From NCBI RefSeq assembly GCF_002631205.1, contig NZ_PDLO01000001.1, positions 372,001 to 436,000 of the forward strand: a DNA stretch of 64,000 nt. Direction: 5' to 3'. The position numbers and the translations under genes are program-made. The notes below the pieces were generated by a model. The model searched no databases, was not told where the DNA came from, and was given only the letters and a program-made list of their open reading frames with translations. The stretch comes from Neolewinella marina. Its GTDB lineage: Bacteria; Bacteroidota; Bacteroidia; Chitinophagales; Saprospiraceae. Below, piece by piece: positions 62,845 to 64,000 of the stretch. Numbering within the stretch: the first letter of the stretch is position 1; each line of letters starts with the position of its first letter.

Positions 62845-63537
62845 TCAGGCGGCACTGGCCAGCAGTTCGTCCATGTCGCGGACCAGGATGCGGCCGCGGT
62901 TGAAGTAGATGAGGTTTTCCTTGCGGAGCTCGTTGAGGACCAGGGTGACCGTCTGCCGGCTGGTGCAGGTGATGTTGGCGATGTCCTGGTGGGTGAGGCT
63001 GTGCTTCAGCAGCATCTCGTAGCCCACGCGGCGGCCGCGCTCGCTGACCACCTGGTGCAGGAAACCGACGATGCGGCTGCGGGCATCCTTGAAGATGAGG
63101 TCTTCGAGTTTGTGCTCGGCGGCCATCATGCGCTTGCCGAAGAGGTTGAGGATACGGCGGCTCAGGGTGGGGTTACCGAAGACGATGCGCTGGAAATCGG
63201 CCACGCGGATGGTGTAGTAATGTACCTCCTCCTTCAGCGAGTGGGCGGTTTCCGAGCGGGTGGTCTCCCCCACCAGGGCCAGCTCACCAAAGACGGCCTC
63301 GGGGTGGATGAGTTGCTTGATCACCTCCTTGCCCTCGTTGCTGTGGGTGCTGATCTTGATGGGCCCCTTGGCCAGCAGGAAGATGTGCTCGCTGGGTTCT
63401 CCGGGCTGGTAGATTACGGAGTAGCGGGGTTTCTTCTTGAACTCCATGGTTTCGCTGAGGCGCTTCTTTTCATCGGCGCTCAGTCCGTCAAAGAGGTCGA
63501 ACTGTTCGAGTAAGGCAATTTTATTGACAGAATCCAT
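62845..63537 (-). CDS. Crp/Fnr family transcriptional regulator
   Basis: The 230-residue protein has an N-terminal cyclic-nucleotide-binding-type beta barrel (about 10-130, GEPSEHIFLLAKGPIKI and EAVFGELALVG) and a C-terminal winged helix-turn-helix (about 150-225) with LTHQDIANITCTSRQTVTLVLNEL. No Fnr-type four-Cys iron-sulfur ligand set is visible. The effector is unknown. It lies 156 nt from the Nudix gene. Confidence 0.92.
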   Translation of the reverse strand: MDSVNKIALLEQFDLFDGLSADEKKRLSETMEFKKKPRYSVIYQPGEPSEHIFLLAKGPIKISTHSNEGKEVIKQLIHPEAVFGELALVGETTRSETAHSLKEEVHYYTIRVADFQRIVFGNPTLSRRILNLFGKRMMAAEHKLEDLIFKDARSRIVGFLHQVVSERGRRVGYEMLLKHSLTHQDIANITCTSRQTVTLVLNELRKENLIYFNRGRILVRDMDELLASAA

Positions 63538-63693
63538 GATTTTACTTTGAGGTTAGGACGAAGACCATTCGGTCGATCGCGACGCCCGCCGACAATCGCC
63601 TTCGTCCGTCTGCTTCCAGGACACCAATTCGGGTACCTACCCCCTAAGCAAAACGCATTTTGTTTCGAAATTTTCTTTCGTCGCCCGAGTTGC

Positions 63694-64000
63694 CTAACTA
63701 ATGCCCATTAGTGCAACGCGCTGGAGGGCCAGGATGCTCAGTGCATCCTTGATTCTTCCGTCGAGCGTCATCTCAATCGCCTCCCGCAGGGGCACCCGAC
63801 GCAGGCGCAGGTCCTCCGTATCCTCCGGCTCGGCCGCTTCCTGTCGCAGCTGGCGGGCCACGTAAGCTACCCCCCATTCGTCACTAACGGAGTTGCTGAG
63901 GTGGAACTCCATGATGTGCTCCCATTCGGCGGCGACCAGTCCCGTTTCCTCCCGCAGTTCGCGCTTCGCGGTCTCCAGTGTACTTGTCCCTACCGGGCAG
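63694..64000 (-). CDS. Nudix hydrolase (partial at the window edge)
   Basis: The stop is at 63694-63696 and the frame runs to the window end at 64000, so the N-terminus is missing. The visible part contains the end of the Nudix box in the sequence ETAKRELREETGL (about 63920-63960 on the minus strand) followed by EFHLSNSVSDEW. This matches ADP-sugar pyrophosphatase-type Nudix enzymes, which cleave NDP-X compounds. The spacer 63538-63693 holds nothing I can assign. Confidence 0.8.
   Translation of the reverse strand, partial: CPVGTSTLETAKRELREETGLVAAEWEHIMEFHLSNSVSDEWGVAYVARQLRQEAAEPEDTEDLRLRRVPLREAIEMTLDGRIKDALSILALQRVALMGIS

Overview
The window looks like chromosomal DNA of a GC-rich member of the Bacteroidota, most likely a marine Saprospiria/Lewinella-type organism (inference; no rRNA gene is present to confirm it). 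Supporting signs are a CHRD-repeat surface protein with a type IX secretion sorting tail, a lipoprotein form of TamA (TamL) next to TamB, DUF4249-like, DUF4382 and DUF4286 proteins, LytTR two-component signalling, and promoter boxes of the Bacteroidota type (TAnnTTTG, in one case with a TTG element 20 nt upstream). Coding density is high and most genes are intact. The last gene, a Nudix hydrolase, runs off the right edge.

Layout. 1-6 kb: a double-fasciclin secreted protein, a BNR/sortilin-type beta-propeller protein and a zinc alcohol dehydrogenase. 6-15 kb: the tamB-tamL envelope assembly pair downstream of an RlmI-type rRNA methyltransferase. 15-17.5 kb: a DUF4382 lipoprotein and a FAD oxidoreductase with no recognisable start codon. 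17.5-23.4 kb: a six-gene minus-strand operon for uptake and breakdown of a uronic-acid-type sugar (GH88 hydrolase, isomerase, Gfo/Idh/MocA dehydrogenase, SDR, small membrane protein, SSS symporter). 23.5-34 kb: dnaK, a GH13 enzyme, the CHRD surface protein, a lipoprotein, uvrC and a 42-residue membrane peptide. 34-41 kb: a VOC protein, an ankyrin protein, two tandem paralogues of unknown function, then a minus-strand run of sensor kinase, LytTR regulator, a glutamate-receptor-like potassium channel and an rRNA methyltransferase.

41.5-55 kb is the most unusual part. It holds a kinase / M23 / class III aminotransferase fusion, a lipoprotein glycosidase overlapping a giant processive glycosyltransferase fused to two glycosidase-like domains, abutting tRNA-Ser and tRNA-Pro genes, an ALDH7-type dehydrogenase, and an epimerase-glycosyltransferase pair split by a repeat-bounded insertion that carries a four-helix-bundle gene. 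The kinase-aminotransferase fusion and the ALDH7 enzyme fit one pathway (hydroxylysine to aminoadipate). A 26-bp periodic palindrome array follows the glycosyltransferase.

55-64 kb is mostly housekeeping: an amidohydrolase lipoprotein, a MurA with Asp in place of the fosfomycin-target Cys, a DUF4286 protein, a LysM-amidase, CcmB, serine dehydratase, LptE, a Crp/Fnr regulator and the partial Nudix gene. Stems ending in T-rich tails separate many of the transcription units. Where no start is forced, starts were chosen from signal peptides, overlaps with the upstream stop and promoter positions.
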